DNA from: Methylobacterium oryzihabitans
Lineage (GTDB): Bacteria; Pseudomonadota; Alphaproteobacteria; Rhizobiales; Beijerinckiaceae
Direction: 5' to 3'
DNA length: 64,000 bases
Assembly (NCBI RefSeq): GCF_004004555.2
Contig: NZ_SACP01000017.1
Location: 1 to 64,000 of the forward strand
The translations under genes were made by a program, and so were the position numbers. Positions within the stretch are counted from its first letter, which is position 1. Every line of letters starts with the position of its first letter. The notes beneath the pieces were generated by a model, which saw nothing but the letters and a program-made list of their open reading frames with translations, was not told the origin of the DNA and did no database searches. Shown here one piece after another: positions 8,317 to 16,975 of the stretch.

Positions 8317-8331
8317 TTAAGGGGGTCTTAA
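8317..8331 (+). promoter_or_regulatory. CtrA-type site TTAA-N7-TTAA
   Basis: TTAA, seven bases (GGGGGTC), TTAA matches exactly the full CtrA consensus spacing. It lies in the 219-base region between the 97-aa gene (minus) and the response-regulator gene (plus), 127 bases before the latter. In a genome this GC-rich an exact match in an intergenic region is unlikely to be accidental, but binding is not shown. Confidence 0.5.
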
Positions 8332-8457
8332 GCCGACCGGGCAAAGTGACGCTAGGTTGACCACGTCCGTCCCGCGGCCCAGGGTTGGCCGACCCGATTC
8401 GCCCCGGGCCGCCGCGCGCCGCGGGCGCCGCAGAGGGCGGGCCGGGCGGGGATCGTG

Positions 8458-8886
8458 ATGCTGAACGGCCGGCGGGTTCTGATCGTCGAGGACGAGACCC
8501 TGATCGCCATGGAACTCGGCGACCTCGTCGCCGATGCCGGCGGGCGGGTGGTCGGGCCGGCGCGCTCGAACCGCCAGGCGCTGGCCCTGCTCGACCGCGA
8601 GGCGGTCGACGTCGCACTGCTCGACCTCAACCTCGCCGACGGCGACGCGACCCCGACCGCCCGGCGCCTCATCGACGAGGGCATCCCCGTGCTGATCTGC
8701 ACCGCGGGGGTGCTGCCGCGGACGATGCGGGCGGCGTGGCCGCACCTGCCGGTCCATTCCAAGCCGGTCGCGGCTGACCGGCTGATCCGAACCCTTGCCG
8801 ACCTGTCGGCCGGGCCGCTGGCGGGCGCCGCCGAGCCGCCGCCTCAGGCGGCCTCGGGCGCCGCCCCGACGAGCTGGCGCGCCTGA
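8458..8886 (+). CDS. Single-domain response regulator
   Basis: 142 aa consisting of one receiver domain: acidic pair in VLIVEDETLIAME, phospho-acceptor Asp in VALLDLNLADGD, conserved Thr in LICTAG and Lys in VHSKPV. No DNA-binding or output domain follows, only a short Ala/Pro tail. Such proteins relay phosphate or control a partner by protein contact. The N-terminus matches receivers paired with HWE/HisKA2-type sensor kinases, none of which is in the window. A GTG one codon upstream is an alternative start. The 3' end overlaps the convergent c-di-GMP gene by 43 bases. A CtrA-type site lies upstream. Confidence 0.85.
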   Translation: MLNGRRVLIVEDETLIAMELGDLVADAGGRVVGPARSNRQALALLDREAVDVALLDLNLADGDATPTARRLIDEGIPVLICTAGVLPRTMRAAWPHLPVHSKPVAADRLIRTLADLSAGPLAGAAEPPPQAASGAAPTSWRA

Positions 8887-11726
8887 AGCACCGACATCGG
8901 CTCGCCGAAGGCGTAGCCCTGGGCGTAGTCGCAGCCGAACTCGGCGAGCGCCACGGCGTCGGTCTCGGATTCGGCGCCCTCCGCCACGACCTCGAGGCCG
9001 ATCTCCCGCGCCATCCGGACGATCGAGCGCAGGATCGTCGAGCGGCCGCTCGCCATCTGGCGCACGAAGGACTGGTCGATCTTGATCGTGTCGAACGGGA
9101 ACCGCTGGAGATAGGCCAGCGCCGAGTAGCCGGTGCCGAAATCGTCGAGGCACAGCCCGGCCCCGAGCTCCTGGATCCGCGCGAGCATCTGGGCGGCGTA
9201 TTCCGGGTTCTCCATCACGAGGCTCTCGGTCAGTTCGAGCTTGAGCGAGCCCGGCGCGACGCCGGTGCGGGCGAGCACCGTCTTCACGTCGTGCAGGAGA
9301 TCGTGGCGCAGGAGCTGGCGCGACGAGATGTTGACGGTGGCGAAGATCGGCGGCTCGACCACCAGGGCCGCCTGCCACGCCGCGAGCTCGGCCGCGGTGC
9401 GCTCCAGGGCGAAGATCCCGAGGTCGACGACGAGGCCGGTCTCCTCGGCGATCGGCAGGAAGGTCTGGGCCGGAACGCGGCCGTGCTTCGGGTGGTCCCA
9501 GCGCAGCAGGGTCTCGAAGCCCGCCACCGTGCGGTCCTCGAGCCGCACGATCGGCAGAAAAAGCACCTTGATCTCGTTGCGCTCGATCGCGCGGCGCAGG
9601 TCGCCCTCCAGCATCAGCCGGTCGCCGCGCTCGGCCCGCATCGTCGGCCGGTAGACCTCGATGCGGTCGCCGCCCTGGCGCTTGCCGTTGACCATCGCGA
9701 TCTCGGCGTTCTTGGCCACCTCGTCGCGCTTCGGGCTGGTGCCGGTCTCGTAGAGGGCGAGCCCGATCGAGGCGGTGAGGAAGATCTCGCGGTCGGCGTA
9801 GGTGATCGGCGTGGTGATCTGGCGCCGGATCATGTCGGCGAAGGCGAGGATGCGGTCGGGGTCGCGCTCGGAGAGCAGGATCACCGCGAACTCGTCGCCG
9901 GCGGTGCGCGCCAGCGTGTCCTGCGGCCGCAGCAGCCGCCCGAGGCGGCGCGACAGGGTGAGCAGGATCGAATCGCCGGCCGACAGCCCGATCGCGTCGT
10001 TGACCTGCTTGAACCGGTCGATGTCGAGGACCAGCACCGTCGGCTTGTGGCGCGGGTCCTGGGAGGCGAGGGCGAGGGCCGCGTCGAGCCGGTCGTGGAA
10101 CAGCTCGCGGTTGGGCAGGCCGGTGAGGTTGTCGTGCACCGCGTCGTGCAGCAGCCGCTCCTCGGCAGTCTTCATCTCGGTGACGTCGGCGATGGTGCCG
10201 ACGACCCGGATCACCTCGCCGTCGGCGCCGATCACCGGGCGGGCCTTGAGGCGGAACCAGTAATACGGCCCGGCGGCCGAGCGCAGGCGGAAATCCTGCA
10301 GGATGCGGCCGCGGCGCTCCTCGATCACGGTGTCGAGGGCGGCCGAGTAGCGGTCGACGTCGAACGGGTGCAGCAGCGCGAGCCAGTTCGCCGCCGGCCC
10401 CTCCAGGGCGCCGCGCCTGAGGCCGAGCTGACCCTCGATCTCCGGCCCGGCGAAGACCCGGTCGCCCGGCACGTCCCAGTCGAACACCACGTCGCCGGCC
10501 CCGGTGAGGGCGAGCGCCCGCCGCTCGGTGTCCGAGACGAGGCTGCTGGTCAGCCCGCCGCCCGAGAAGGCGTGCTGGAGCACCGTGAAGCCGATCAGCA
10601 TCACGATCAGCACGAGGCCGCCGATCAGCGCCGGCTGCACGAGGTCGTTGCGGAGCTGCCCGGTGATCGCGAAGCCCGCCGCCACCACCCAGGCGGTGAG
10701 CAGCAGCCAGGTCGGGATCAGCAGGATCGCCCGGTCGTACCCGTTATGGGCCGCGAGGTAGACGACGAGCAGCAGCCCGACCCCGGCGACCGTCGCGATC
10801 GAGATCCGGGCGACGCCCGCCGCCACCGGCGGGTCGACCACCGCGAGCGCCACGAGTCCGGCGAGGAAGACCAGCCACAGCAGGGCGACGTGGCTATAGC
10901 GGACGTGCCAGCGGGCGAGGTTGAGATAGGCGAACAGGAACACCAGCAGGGTCGCGCCGAGCACCGCCTCGGCCGAGGCGCGGTAGATCCGCTCGGCGGT
11001 CTCGGTGACCGGGAAGATGCGCTGGAAGAACCCGAAGTCGATGCAGGCATAGGCCAGCACCGCCCAGGCCAGGGCCGCCGCCGCCGGGAAGATGATCGCG
11101 CCCTTGACCACGAACACGATGGTCAGGAACAGCGCCAGCAGGCCGGCGATGCCGATGATGATGCCCTTGTAGAGCGTCAGCCCGGTCGCCTTCTTGCGGT
11201 AGGCGTCCTGGTCCCAGAGGTAGACCTGCGGCACGTTCGGCGTGCGCAGCTCGGCCACGAAGGTGACCGTCGTGCCGGGATCGAGCGTGATGACGAACTG
11301 GTCGGCGTCCGGGCTCTCGTCGCGCTCCGGGCGGATGCCCTGGCTCGCGGTGATCGCGGCGATGCGCGAGCCGCCGAGGTCGGGCCAGACTACGCCCGAG
11401 CCGACGAGGCGGAAATGCGGCGCCACCAGCAGGCGGTCGATCTGCTCGTCGGTGTCGTTGGTGAGCGCGAACACCATCCAGTCCGGCCGCGCCCCGGTCT
11501 CGCGCGCCTTCACGGCGATGCGGCGCACGATGCCGTCCTTGCCGGGCGCGGTCGAGATCTGGATCAGGTCGCCGTCCGAGCGGTAGCGCTCGATCGCCGG
11601 GGTGAGATCGATGGCCTGGGAATCGAGGCCGACCCGCACCGCCTCGACGGCACGGGCCGCGGGGACCGGCAGGATCACCGCCAGGAGCGCGGCGAGGCAG
11701 ACGAGGACGAGGGAGGCGATGCGCAA
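8844..11726 (-). CDS. Membrane-bound PAS-GGDEF-EAL c-di-GMP turnover protein
   Basis: 960 aa. Order: signal peptide (1-26), periplasmic domain of 7TMR-DISM type (27-180), about seven membrane helices (183-385), a PAS sensor domain (about 405-515), a GGDEF domain (530-690) and an EAL domain (700-950). The cyclase active site reads AGDEF (609-613) instead of GGDEF, with RPQD five residues before it as the inhibitory I-site. The EAL motif is ETLLRW, while the DDFGTGYS metal loop and KIDQSFV are intact. So it should bind and probably hydrolyse c-di-GMP, with uncertain cyclase activity, in response to a periplasmic or membrane signal. Single gene; no operon partner on this strand. Confidence 0.9.
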   Translation of the reverse strand: MRIASLVLVCLAALLAVILPVPAARAVEAVRVGLDSQAIDLTPAIERYRSDGDLIQISTAPGKDGIVRRIAVKARETGARPDWMVFALTNDTDEQIDRLLVAPHFRLVGSGVVWPDLGGSRIAAITASQGIRPERDESPDADQFVITLDPGTTVTFVAELRTPNVPQVYLWDQDAYRKKATGLTLYKGIIIGIAGLLALFLTIVFVVKGAIIFPAAAALAWAVLAYACIDFGFFQRIFPVTETAERIYRASAEAVLGATLLVFLFAYLNLARWHVRYSHVALLWLVFLAGLVALAVVDPPVAAGVARISIATVAGVGLLLVVYLAAHNGYDRAILLIPTWLLLTAWVVAAGFAITGQLRNDLVQPALIGGLVLIVMLIGFTVLQHAFSGGGLTSSLVSDTERRALALTGAGDVVFDWDVPGDRVFAGPEIEGQLGLRRGALEGPAANWLALLHPFDVDRYSAALDTVIEERRGRILQDFRLRSAAGPYYWFRLKARPVIGADGEVIRVVGTIADVTEMKTAEERLLHDAVHDNLTGLPNRELFHDRLDAALALASQDPRHKPTVLVLDIDRFKQVNDAIGLSAGDSILLTLSRRLGRLLRPQDTLARTAGDEFAVILLSERDPDRILAFADMIRRQITTPITYADREIFLTASIGLALYETGTSPKRDEVAKNAEIAMVNGKRQGGDRIEVYRPTMRAERGDRLMLEGDLRRAIERNEIKVLFLPIVRLEDRTVAGFETLLRWDHPKHGRVPAQTFLPIAEETGLVVDLGIFALERTAAELAAWQAALVVEPPIFATVNISSRQLLRHDLLHDVKTVLARTGVAPGSLKLELTESLVMENPEYAAQMLARIQELGAGLCLDDFGTGYSALAYLQRFPFDTIKIDQSFVRQMASGRSTILRSIVRMAREIGLEVVAEGAESETDAVALAEFGCDYAQGYAFGEPMSVLQARQLVGAAPEAA

Positions 11727-11964
11727 GCTTCAGGGTCTTCCGACCGGACGGGAGAACGGCCACGGCATGGCAGCGATGGGCCGGGACCGTACTGACGCCT
11801 CAGCTTGGGAGCAAGGCGGGGAGGGGGCTCCTGCCGTCCTGGCGCGACGCGGCACGGGGACCGGCCGCGACTCGATCGCTCCGCTTTGCGGCCAAATCAA
11901 GTTGCGGATCCCGATGGTTGGCCGGTCGGCAGGGCGGCCGCGGCTCGGTCGTCGCCACCACCTC

Positions 11965-12165
11965 CTAGCCTTGTGGATGGCGCATCAGCCCGGTCGGGAA
12001 GGCGTGGGTCAGGGCGTGGGTCGGGCAGTTGGCGACGAACCGCGCCAGGATCGGGCGGCCGGCGAGGGCGAGATCGCCGATCAGGTCGAGCGCCTTGTGG
12101 CGGACCGGCTCGTCGGCGAAGCGGGCGCCGCCGAGGATCCGCCCGCCGCAGACGATCGCGACCCT
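11965..12165 (-). pseudogene. Truncated lpxC remnant (C-terminal stump)
   Basis: A minus-strand frame ending at the TAG at 11965 encodes about 65 residues that match the C-terminal end of LpxC, the zinc deacetylase of lipid A synthesis: RILGGARFADEPVRHKALDL, then IGDLALAGRPILARF and THALTHAF. The His and Asp of VRHKALD (zinc ligands) and the His of THAL (catalytic) are all kept, so loss must be recent or selected. Nothing of the N-terminal two thirds exists: upstream the frame becomes unrelated and runs into the penicillin-binding protein gene at 12194. No start codon with a ribosome binding site is seen. A full lpxC must exist elsewhere. Confidence 0.7.
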
Positions 12166-12193
12166 GCGGGGCGAGGCGCGCCCGCGCGCCGGC

Positions 12194-14428
12194 TCACCGC
12201 ATCCCGGTCTTGTCCCCCAGCGTGTTGAACGCCGCCTTGCCGGGCGGCGGCGCCTCGGCGGCGCGGAACAGCCCGACCATGCCGTTCAGCACCTCGAACG
12301 AGCGCCGCGACAGCGCGCCGGGGGGGGCCCCGGGCGGCGGGGCCGGGGCCGGAGCCGCGGCCTTGGCCGCGATGGTCTTCTCCGATTCCAGCCCCGGCAT
12401 CGGCTTCAGCTCGATGCCCTGGTGGGCCGGGTTCATCACCTCGTGGAAGGTCATCGCCGGCAGCGAGCCGCCGGTCATGTTCTTGGTCGAGGAATGGTCG
12501 TCGTTGCCGTACCAGACCGCGGTGACGAGGTTGCCGGTGTAGCCGACGAACCAGGCGTCGCGGTAGGCGTTCGTCGTGCCGGACTTGCCGGCGGTCTTCA
12601 CGCCCTCGACCTGCGCCTTGCGGCCGGTGCCTTCCTCCACGACCTTGTTGAGCATGTAGTTCATGTCGGCGACGACGCGGGTGGAGAGCACCTGCTCGGG
12701 CGGCGCCTCGCTGGTGTCGTGGCGGTAGATCACCTCGCCGCCGGAGGTGCGGATCTCGCTCGCCGCGTAGGGCTTGGCCCGCTTGCCGCCGTTGGCGAAC
12801 ACCGCGTAGCCGGCGGCCTGATCGAGCACCGTCACCTCGGCCGAGCCGATCGGCAGCGACACCGAATCGACGAGGTTGCTGGTGATGCCCATCTTGTGGG
12901 AGATCTCGATGATCTTGGCCCGGCCGAGCTTCGCCGCCCGGCCGTCATGGGTCTCGCCGAGCGCCCGGCCCATCTGGATCGAGAACCGCACCGGGATGGT
13001 GTTGATCGACTTCGCCACCGCGAGCCAGAGCGGCATCGCCCCGGCGAAGGAGCGGCCGTAATTGGCCGGGCACCAGTTGCCGATGCAGACCGGCGCGTCG
13101 ACGACCCGGCTGTCGGGCCGCCACTGCCCGGTGGCGAGCGCCGCGGCGTAGACGTAGGGCTTGTAGGACGAGCCGGGCTGGCGCAGGGCGTCGGTGGCGC
13201 GGTTGAACTGGCTCTGGCCGTAATCGGCGCCGCCGACCATCGCCCGCACGGCTCCGTCCGGGTCCATCGTCACCAGGGCCGCCTGCTCGACGTCGAAGGC
13301 GTCGCCGTACTGGCGCAGCACCGTCTCCACCGCCTGATCGGCCCGGCGCTGGATGTCGAGGTCGAGGGGCGTCTTGACCACCAGCACCCGCTCGCGGCCG
13401 AGCTTGCCGTCGTCGGCGAGCCGCTTGATCTCGGCGAAGGCCCAGTCGAGGTAGTAGTCGGCGCTGATGTCGCGCGAGCGCGTCACCGGCGTCGCCGGGT
13501 TGCGCAGGGCGGTCTGGATCTGGCCCTCGGTGAGGTAGCCGGCCTCGACCATGTTGCGCAGCACGTCGGCGGCGCGGGCGCGGGCGGCCGGCAGGTTGAC
13601 GTGGGGGGCGTACTTCGTCGGCGCCTTGAACAGGCCGGCGAGCATCGCCGCCTCGGACAACGAGATGTCCTTCAGGTTCTTGCCGAAATAGTAGTCGGCG
13701 GCGGCCGCCGCCCCGAAGGTGCCGCCGCCCATGTAGGCGCGGTCGAGGTAGAGCTTCAGGATCTCGTTCTTGGACAGGTGGAATTCGAGCCACAGGGCCA
13801 GGAACGCCTCGTTGATCTTGCGCTCCAGCGAGCGCTCGTTGGTGAGGAACAGGTTCTTGGCGAGCTGCTGGGTCAGCGACGAGCCGCCCTGGACGTGGCC
13901 GCCGCGGGCATTGACCGTGACCGCCCGCAGGGTGCCGATCGGGTCGATGCCCCAATGCTCGTAGAAGCGCCGGTCCTCGGTGGAGATCAGCGCCTTGACC
14001 AGCACGTCGGGAAATTCGTCGATGCGCAGCGAATCGTCGTGCTTGATGCCCCGGCGCCCGACCTCGGTGCCGTAGCGGTCGAGGAAGGTGACGGCGAGGT
14101 CCTGCGCCTTGAGCCAGTTCTCGCTGGTCTGGTTGAAGGCCGGCTGGGCCAGGATCAGCATCACCACGGCGCCGCCGACGCCGAGCGTCACGCCCTCGCT
14201 GGCGAGGTCGAACACCAGCCGCTTGGCGCCTCGCACCGTGAAGCGGCGGCGCATCACCTCCGCGTAGCGCTCGTAGGCGTCGCCGAACGACCGGCCGCCG
14301 TCGTAGAGCCCCGCATTCATCCAGGCGTCGAAGCCGAGGGCGGCGCGGGAGAGGCGCGACCGGAGCGCGGTGAGCCAGTTCAGGGGCACGTCGGATCGTC
14401 CTCGGCGGGGCGGCGCGGCGGCCCGCAT
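12194..14428 (-). CDS. Class A penicillin-binding protein (PBP1-type)
   Basis: 744 aa bifunctional peptidoglycan synthase. A cytoplasmic leader (1-85) and one membrane helix (about 80-97), then a GT51 transglycosylase domain with the catalytic Glu in EDRRFYEHWG (151) and QGGSSLTQQLAKN (180-192), and a transpeptidase domain with SSYK (nucleophile Ser420), SIN (474-476) and KSGTT (615-619). A Pro/Ala-rich tail ends the protein. It polymerises lipid II and crosslinks glycan strands in the periplasm. Its arrangement matches the PBP1A-like proteins of Rhizobiales, with a shorter insert than E. coli PBP1a. Single-gene unit with the lpxC stump immediately downstream. Confidence 0.93.
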   Translation of the reverse strand: MRAAAPPRRGRSDVPLNWLTALRSRLSRAALGFDAWMNAGLYDGGRSFGDAYERYAEVMRRRFTVRGAKRLVFDLASEGVTLGVGGAVVMLILAQPAFNQTSENWLKAQDLAVTFLDRYGTEVGRRGIKHDDSLRIDEFPDVLVKALISTEDRRFYEHWGIDPIGTLRAVTVNARGGHVQGGSSLTQQLAKNLFLTNERSLERKINEAFLALWLEFHLSKNEILKLYLDRAYMGGGTFGAAAAADYYFGKNLKDISLSEAAMLAGLFKAPTKYAPHVNLPAARARAADVLRNMVEAGYLTEGQIQTALRNPATPVTRSRDISADYYLDWAFAEIKRLADDGKLGRERVLVVKTPLDLDIQRRADQAVETVLRQYGDAFDVEQAALVTMDPDGAVRAMVGGADYGQSQFNRATDALRQPGSSYKPYVYAAALATGQWRPDSRVVDAPVCIGNWCPANYGRSFAGAMPLWLAVAKSINTIPVRFSIQMGRALGETHDGRAAKLGRAKIIEISHKMGITSNLVDSVSLPIGSAEVTVLDQAAGYAVFANGGKRAKPYAASEIRTSGGEVIYRHDTSEAPPEQVLSTRVVADMNYMLNKVVEEGTGRKAQVEGVKTAGKSGTTNAYRDAWFVGYTGNLVTAVWYGNDDHSSTKNMTGGSLPAMTFHEVMNPAHQGIELKPMPGLESEKTIAAKAAAPAPAPPPGAPPGALSRRSFEVLNGMVGLFRAAEAPPPGKAAFNTLGDKTGMR

Positions 14429-14662
14429 CCCGGTTGGTCAGTCTAGCAAGTCTCGCCCGGCCGCGCGAGGCGCCGGAGCCGCGGCGCAGTGGCGGGACCG
14501 CCGGCGTGGCCGGGGCGACAACGCCCGAGCGGGTGGCACGGCTCCTTCCCCGTCCCCACTTCCGTGATAGGACACCGGATCGACCGGCGCGAGACCGCGA
14601 GGACCGCGCAGCGCCGCCTTCGGGGCCGTTCCCCGACGATCCGCCGTTTCGAAAGGGCCAGC

Positions 14663-15157
14663 GTGGCCAGATCCGCCCCGAAGACGACCCCGCCCGCCGC
14701 GACGCCGTTCTGGCGCGAGAAGGGGCTCGACGCCATGACCCCCGAGGAGTGGGAGAGCCTGTGCGACGGCTGCGGCCGCTGCTGCCTGCTCAAGCTCGAG
14801 GACGACGACACCGGCGAGATCCACCACACCGACGTCGCCTGCACGCTGTTCGACGCCCATGCCTGCCGCTGCGGCGACTATTCCCGCCGGCAGGCCCGGG
14901 TGCCGGACTGCGTCCGGCTGACGCCGGAGGCGGTGCGCAGCCTGAGCTGGCTGCCGCCGACCTGCGCCTACCGGCTGGTCGAGGAGGGGCGCGACCTGCC
15001 GTGGTGGCACCCGCTCGTCTCCGGCACCCGCCGCACCGTGCACGAGGCCGGGATCTCGGTCCGCGGCCGGGTCAGCGGCACCGAGGAGGAGTTCACGACC
15101 GACGAGCTCCTCGACCGGATCGTGGCGTGGCCGGCGGAGGACCCGGATCACGATTGA
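14663..15157 (+). CDS. YcgN/UPF0260 family cysteine-cluster protein
   Basis: 164 aa from GTG 14663, supported by AAAGGGCCAGC before it and because family members start just before PFWREKGLDAMTPEEWESLC. Conserved cysteines: CDGCGRCCLLKLEDDDTG, VACTLFD, CRCGDY and DCVRL, a likely metal or Fe-S cluster site, then RLTPEAVRSLSWLPPTCAYR. Small soluble protein of unknown biochemical role, widely conserved in proteobacteria. A longer frame opens further upstream at 14489 but its extra residues are Arg-rich and unlike the family. Followed by the stress-promoter region of the DUF892 gene. Confidence 0.85.
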   Translation: MARSAPKTTPPAATPFWREKGLDAMTPEEWESLCDGCGRCCLLKLEDDDTGEIHHTDVACTLFDAHACRCGDYSRRQARVPDCVRLTPEAVRSLSWLPPTCAYRLVEEGRDLPWWHPLVSGTRRTVHEAGISVRGRVSGTEEEFTTDELLDRIVAWPAEDPDHD

Positions 15158-15191
15158 TCGGTCGGGAACGATACTGGGGGGAAGTTTCTCG

Positions 15192-15216
15192 GGAACGGGC
15201 CCGGCGAGGCGGCGTT
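15192..15216 (+). promoter_or_regulatory. EcfG-type general stress promoter
   Basis: GGAAC at 15192-15196, 16 bases, then CGTT at 15213-15216: an exact match to the GGAAC-N16/17-CGTT consensus for the alphaproteobacterial general stress sigma factor EcfG (PhyR/NepR controlled). It lies 63 bases before the start of the DUF892 gene, whose family is known for stress induction, which strengthens the call. Confidence 0.65.
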
Positions 15217-15278
15217 CCCCCGGCAGACGGCGCGGGCAGGCGTCAGCCCAGCTTTCGCGCCGGACCGAGGAGGCTGCC

Positions 15279-15782
15279 ATGGGATTGTTCTCCACCCCCA
15301 TCAAGACGATGGACGACCTGTTCCAGCATACGCTGCAGGACATCTACTACGCCGAGCAGCAGATCACCAAGGCGCTGCCGAAGATGATCGCCAAGGCAGG
15401 CGACCCGCAGCTCAAGAGCGGGTTCGAGACCCATCTGCGCGAGACGGAAACACAGATCGGGCGGCTCGAACAGGTGTTCCAGGCGCTCGGCCTGCCGGCC
15501 AAGGGCGTGCGCTGCGCGGCGATGGACGGCATCATCGCCGAGGCCGAGGAGATCATCGGCGAGACCGGCGACCCCGAGGTCCGCGACGCCGCGATGCTCG
15601 CCGCCGCCCAGGCGGTCGAGCATTACGAGATCACCCGCTACGGCACCCTGATCGCCTATGCCCGCCAGCTCGGGCACGACGCCGCCGTGGCGCCGCTCCA
15701 GCAGACCCTCGCCGAGGAGAAGGCCACCGACGGCAAGCTCACGGCCCTGGCCGAGAGCCGGGTCAACCGCAAGGCGGCGTAG
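15279..15782 (+). CDS. DUF892 (YciE/YciF-like) ferritin-fold stress protein
   Basis: 167 aa starting MGLFSTPIKTMDDLFQHTLQ with AGGAGGCTGCC before the ATG. Full-length DUF892: a four-helix bundle of ferritin-like type with the conserved metal-site pattern DIYYAEQQI, THLRETETQI, EAEEII and AVEHYEITRYG. Related YciF proteins are induced by osmotic and general stress; the exact reaction is unknown. The EcfG promoter 63 bases upstream and a strong terminator about 85 bases downstream define it as a single-gene stress unit. Cytoplasmic. Confidence 0.9.
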   Translation: MGLFSTPIKTMDDLFQHTLQDIYYAEQQITKALPKMIAKAGDPQLKSGFETHLRETETQIGRLEQVFQALGLPAKGVRCAAMDGIIAEAEEIIGETGDPEVRDAAMLAAAQAVEHYEITRYGTLIAYARQLGHDAAVAPLQQTLAEEKATDGKLTALAESRVNRKAA

Positions 15783-15865
15783 CCGGCGGAGTCCGTGCGA
15801 ACCTTGGCACCGGACTTGCGAGGGGAGGGGGCCCACATGGGCGTTTCCTCCCCGTACTCATCACG

Positions 15866-15899
15866 CCCCGCCCGGCCCAGCCGGGCGGGGTACTTTTTC
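15866..15899 (+). terminator. Rho-independent terminator after DUF892 gene
   Basis: CCCCGCCCGGC, CCA loop, GCCGGGCGGGG (11 perfect pairs, 15866-15890) followed by TACTTTTTC. It separates the stress gene from glutathione synthetase. Confidence 0.85.
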
Positions 15900-16017
15900 G
15901 TCTGCCTGCCTCAGCGGCATCTGCCGTCGTCCGGTGCAGGGCCGGGCCGGCGCGCGCGCCGGTTGCCTTCGCGGGAGCCCGGCCCGATAACCGCCGCGAC
16001 CGGAGCACAGTCTTGCC

Positions 16018-16974
16018 ATGGCCCTCACCGTCGCGGTCCAGATGGACCCGATCCAGGCGATCCGCATCGCCGGCGACACCACCTTCTCGCTGCTGCTGGA
16101 GGCCCAAGCCCGCGGCCACCAGCTGCTGCACTACACCCCCGACCGGCTGACGATGCGCGACGGGCGCGTCACCGCCCCGGTCGAGCCCCTGCGGGTGCAG
16201 GACGTCGAGGGGGCCCATGCGAGCCTCGGCGCGCCCGAGCGCCTCGACCTGTCGCAGGTCGACGTGGTGCTGATGCGCCAGGACCCGCCCTTCGACATGG
16301 CCTACATCACCGCCACCCACATGCTGGAGCGCATCCATCCGGCGACGCTGGTGGTCAACAACCCGTCCGAGGTCCGCAACGCCCCGGAAAAGCTGTTCGT
16401 CACCCACTTCCCGGAGCTGATGCCGCCGACGCTCATCACCCGCGACAAGGCCGAGATCGAGGCGTTCCGGGCCGAGCACGGCGCGGTGGTGATGAAGCCC
16501 CTGCACGGGCATGGCGGCGCCGCGGTGCTGCGGGTGCTGCCGGAGGACCCGAATTTCGGCTCGATGGTCGACCTGTTCTCCGCGACCTTCCGCGAGCCGT
16601 GGGTGGTGCAGCGGTTCCTGCCGCGGATCACGGAGGGCGACAAGCGCATCATCCTGGTCGACGGCGAGCCCCTCGGCGCGGTCAACCGGGTGCCGGCGGC
16701 CAACGACATCCGCTCCAACATGGTACGCGGCGGCACCGGCGGCGCCACCGCCCTGACCCCGCGCGAGCGCGAGATCTGCGCGGCGATCGGCCCGGAGCTG
16801 AAGCGGCGCGGCCTGATCCTCGTCGGCATCGACGTCATCGACGGCAACCTCACCGAGATCAACGTCACCTCGCCGACCGGCATCCGGGCGATCAAGCGCC
16901 TCGGCGGGCCGGACCTCGCGGTCGCGGTCTGGAACGCGATCGAGGCCCGGGTGACGAAGCCGCAGGCGGCCTGA
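16018..16974 (+). CDS. gshB: Glutathione synthetase
   Basis: 318 aa, ATP-grasp ligase joining gamma-glutamylcysteine and glycine, the last step of glutathione synthesis in the cytosol. Seen: VAVQMDPI at the start, VVLMRQDPPFDMAYITATHML, NNPSEVRNAPEKLF, KPLHGHGGAAVLR (ATP-binding loop), WVVQRFLPRITEGDKRI and the C-terminal metal/ATP site GIDVIDGNLTEINVTSPTG. Length and motifs match GshB throughout. Single gene after the terminator at 15866; it ends one base before the convergent MFS gene. Confidence 0.96.
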   Translation: MALTVAVQMDPIQAIRIAGDTTFSLLLEAQARGHQLLHYTPDRLTMRDGRVTAPVEPLRVQDVEGAHASLGAPERLDLSQVDVVLMRQDPPFDMAYITATHMLERIHPATLVVNNPSEVRNAPEKLFVTHFPELMPPTLITRDKAEIEAFRAEHGAVVMKPLHGHGGAAVLRVLPEDPNFGSMVDLFSATFREPWVVQRFLPRITEGDKRIILVDGEPLGAVNRVPAANDIRSNMVRGGTGGATALTPREREICAAIGPELKRRGLILVGIDVIDGNLTEINVTSPTGIRAIKRLGGPDLAVAVWNAIEARVTKPQAA

Positions 16975-16975
16975 A

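Noticed and set aside
12029..12228. Small proteins encoded on the plus strand over the lpxC stump
   Set aside because: The minus-strand reading matches LpxC, whereas plus-strand frames are Arg/Ala-rich without ribosome binding sites.
9291..14446. Very long plus-strand frames (834 and 805 codons) opposite the c-di-GMP and penicillin-binding genes
   Set aside because: They are Arg/Gly/Pro/His-rich, show no domain, and mirror real minus-strand genes; typical high-GC shadows.
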